Assembly: GCA_017523995.1 (NCBI GenBank)
Contig: JAFWUX010000014.1
Coordinates: 1 to 6,471, forward strand
Direction: 5' to 3'
Length of the DNA stretch: 6,471 bases
Source of the DNA: Oscillospiraceae bacterium
Lineage (GTDB): Bacteria; Bacillota_A; Clostridia; Oscillospirales; Ruminococcaceae
The notes beneath the pieces are model-generated. The model worked only from the letters and a program-made list of their open reading frames with translations, ran no database searches and was not told the DNA's origin. Below are positions 4,783 to 6,471 of this stretch, piece after piece (within the stretch, counting starts at the first letter, position 1; every line of letters begins with the position of its first letter). Both the position numbers and the translations under genes were made by a program.

Positions 4783-6249
4783 ATGAAAAGACAATTTGCA
4801 TGCTTCACAGGCGCGGTGCTCGCGCTCGGGACGCTGACCGCCGTGAACGCCGCAGCGGAGACACAGCGCACATTCACCGCAGAGGATGCGCGGGCGCTCT
4901 GCGGAGTGCTGCTCGGGAAAGAGACCTGCACCAAAGAGCAGGCGGCGCGCACCGATCTCAATGCAGACGGCATCCTGAACGCCGCCGATCTGACGCTGCT
5001 CAAGCGGGCACTGCGCACAGATCCTGCACAGCCGCTCTGGTGCGATGAATTCAACGGCGACACGCTCGACCGCACCAAATGGAACTACGAGCTCGGAAAC
5101 TGGAAACTCGATGCCGACGGCAACTACATCACGAACGGCTGGGGCAACAACGAGCAGGAATTCTACACCGATTCCAACGCATCCGTGCATGACGGCATCC
5201 TGACCATTGCGGCGCGCAGGGAGCATTATGCCGATCCGGTGCAGGGGGAATATGAATACACCTCGGCGCGGCTCAGCACACAGCATCTGTTCTCGGTCTG
5301 CGGCGGCAGAATCGAAGTCCGCGCCCGCTGCGATGCAGGCAAATCGCTCTGGCCTGCAATCTGGATGCTGCCCGAGGACAGTGTCTACGGCGGCTGGGCG
5401 GCATCCGGCGAAATCGACATCATGGAGGGCTGGGGCAGCACGCCCGAAAAGCTCTGCGGCACAATCCACTTCGGGGATACATGGCCGAACAACACCTATC
5501 TGACCGGCGAGCACACCTTCACGGACGGCAGCACCACCGAAAGCTGGCATGTCTACACCGTGGAATGGGAGCGCAATGAGATGCGCTGGTATGTCGATGA
5601 TATCTGCTACAGCACCCAGAAGGACTGGTTCTCCGCAAACCGCGCATATCCGGCGCCGTTCGACCAGAATTTCTATCTGATTCTCAATCTGGCAGTCGGC
5701 GGGCACTTCGACGGCGTAGACGGCATCTATGCCGACCCTGCGGTCTTTGCAGACGGCGAACGGCACTTTGATATCGACTATGTGCGCGTCTATGACAAGG
5801 GCACATTCACCCCGACCGAAACAACCTCGCTTCCGCTGGAAGCCTATATCGAGGGCGCAGAGGCATCGCTGACGAACAAGGACGGCGAAACCGTCATCGC
5901 GGTGCAGAACGCGGGCAGCCTTGAATACGCGGTCATGGGGCTGCTGCGCGGTCAGAAGCTGCGCGCCGGTGAGACATACACCGTTTCGTTCGATGCCGCC
6001 TCCACGGTGCCGCGGACGATGATCGTGACCGTTGAGGACGCCGCCTACACGCGCTATCTCGATCAAGCGGTCAGCCTGACGGAGACCCCGCAGCATTTCA
6101 GCTTTGATGTCACCCTCAGCGCCGACATGACCGCCGATCTCAAATTCCAGCTCGGCAACATTGAAGGCGCCGCGGCGCTCGGGGCACACACCGTCACGCT
6201 TGGCAATATCCGGATATCGCTGCAGGACGGACAGCACGCACCTGCATGA
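4783..6249 (+). CDS. Secreted GH16 family beta-glucanase (laminarinase/lichenase type) with dockerin-like segment
   Basis: 488 residues. Residues 1 to about 25 are a signal peptide (MKRQF, hydrophobic core, AVNAAA). Residues 31-80 resemble a dockerin: one clear calcium loop DLNADGILNAAD (58-69) followed by LTLLKRAL, and a degenerate first half. The GH16 catalytic domain spans about 84-338, with the hallmark GEIDIME (209-215). By family knowledge Glu210 is the nucleophile, Glu215 the acid/base and Asp212 the assisting residue. WPAIWMLP (190-197), FYLILNLAVGG (297-307) and the closing IDYVRVYD (331-338) also fit. These features suggest endo-hydrolysis of beta-1,3 or mixed beta-1,3/1,4 glucans outside the cell. 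Residues about 349-480 form a beta-rich domain resembling CBM4/9. The dockerin lies N-terminal to the enzyme, less usual than C-terminal. The gene is single, with its own promoter and terminator, divergent from the sigma operon. The exact substrate is not decided by sequence. Confidence 0.9.
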   Translation: MKRQFACFTGAVLALGTLTAVNAAAETQRTFTAEDARALCGVLLGKETCTKEQAARTDLNADGILNAADLTLLKRALRTDPAQPLWCDEFNGDTLDRTKWNYELGNWKLDADGNYITNGWGNNEQEFYTDSNASVHDGILTIAARREHYADPVQGEYEYTSARLSTQHLFSVCGGRIEVRARCDAGKSLWPAIWMLPEDSVYGGWAASGEIDIMEGWGSTPEKLCGTIHFGDTWPNNTYLTGEHTFTDGSTTESWHVYTVEWERNEMRWYVDDICYSTQKDWFSANRAYPAPFDQNFYLILNLAVGGHFDGVDGIYADPAVFADGERHFDIDYVRVYDKGTFTPTETTSLPLEAYIEGAEASLTNKDGETVIAVQNAGSLEYAVMGLLRGQKLRAGETYTVSFDAASTVPRTMIVTVEDAAYTRYLDQAVSLTETPQHFSFDVTLSADMTADLKFQLGNIEGAAALGAHTVTLGNIRISLQDGQHAPA

Positions 6250-6274
6250 TTCCATATCACACGGTTCTGCCGGC

Positions 6275-6315
6275 AAAGCCGCTGAACGGGCATTGCACCT
6301 GTTCAGCGGCTTTTT
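6275..6315 (+). terminator. Intrinsic terminator of the GH16 gene
   Basis: AAAGCCGCTGAAC (6275-6287) pairs perfectly with GTTCAGCGGCTTT (6301-6313). The stem extends inward by a G-T and two G-C pairs, leaving a 7-base loop, and is followed by a run of five T (6311-6315). It begins 26 bases after the stop codon. Confidence 0.9.
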
Positions 6316-6325
6316 CTTGTCATAT

Positions 6326-6439
6326 TCAACTTATTGATGTCCCAACTATCTCTTGAAGATATCTGCTTGTCTTTTTGCCATGATACTGCGTTAGAAATCC
6401 TTGCCTTGCGTCAGCAAGGCTGCGGCTTTCTGCCTTGTC
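6326..6439 (-). pseudogene. Possible coding remnant, 37 codons, unrecognised
   Basis: Read on the minus strand, 37 codons after a TGA (6440-6442) run to a TGA at 6326-6328 and give a protein-like tail (DKAESRSLADARQGF, then TQYHGKKTSRYLQEIVGTSI). The same frame upstream of that TGA, out to the window edge, also reads as protein-like residues. A second minus frame reads CHETRQKAAALLTQGKDF across about 6390-6445 before a TAA. There is no start codon or ribosome-binding site in the window. Codons such as AGA, AGG, CTA and ATA are unlike those of the neighbouring genes. It may be the 3' end of a broken gene or a dispersed repeat that only looks coding. A 7-bp hairpin, GCCTTGC/GCAAGGC (6403-6409/6414-6420), sits inside it. 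Confidence 0.2.
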
Positions 6440-6471
6440 TCATGACAAAAATCCTGCGCATCTATTCTTCA

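Noticed and set aside
4630..6276. 548-codon open frame on the minus strand opposite the GH16 gene
   Set aside because: The opposite strand carries the catalytic EIDIME motif, a signal peptide, a promoter and a terminator. The antisense frame has none of these.

Overview
The window looks like chromosomal DNA of a GC-rich, plant-polysaccharide-degrading Clostridia member, most like Ruminococcus or a related Oscillospiraceae. This assignment rests on a secreted GH16 glucanase with a dockerin-type calcium loop, a second dockerin-like loop in a membrane-anchored regulator, strong Gram-positive Shine-Dalgarno sites, and sigma-A promoters. It is inference from gene content, because no ribosomal marker is present.

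Layout. Bases 1-195 hold the open 3' end of an unrecognised reading frame. A consensus promoter (168-196) overlaps its last codons and drives a monocistronic AAA_13-type (SMC/RloC-like) ATPase with a mid-protein CPYC motif (235-2070). Between that gene's stop codon and its terminator (2393-2440) lies a 272-bp non-coding element (2086-2357). It has 17-bp imperfect terminal inverted repeats, exact 12-bp flanking direct repeats, and eight successive hairpins that fill most of its interior. It reads as a MITE-like insertion and is the most unusual object here.

On the minus strand, an ECF-type sigma factor (3888-4454) and a single-pass membrane protein (2503-3891) form a translationally coupled pair; the second gene starts at a TTG that overlaps the sigma stop codon. 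The membrane protein is probably the cognate anti-sigma factor or sensor. It has a short cytoplasmic N-terminus, one transmembrane helix, a long Ala/Thr-rich linker and an extracellular domain carrying a dockerin-like loop. The sigma gene has both a sigma-A promoter and, closer to the start codon, a TGTAAC-N17-CGTC element resembling ECF autoregulatory promoters, with a palindrome in its spacer.

Divergently, a strong sigma-A promoter (4678-4706) drives a secreted GH16 beta-glucanase (4783-6249) with a dockerin-like segment and a C-terminal beta-rich, probably carbohydrate-binding domain. It ends at a strong terminator (6275-6315). The arrangement suggests an envelope or polysaccharide-sensing sigma/anti-sigma switch beside one of its possible outputs, but no ECF-type promoter is visible in front of the glucanase. 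The last 150 bases have different base and codon character and contain a small protein-like remnant on the minus strand.
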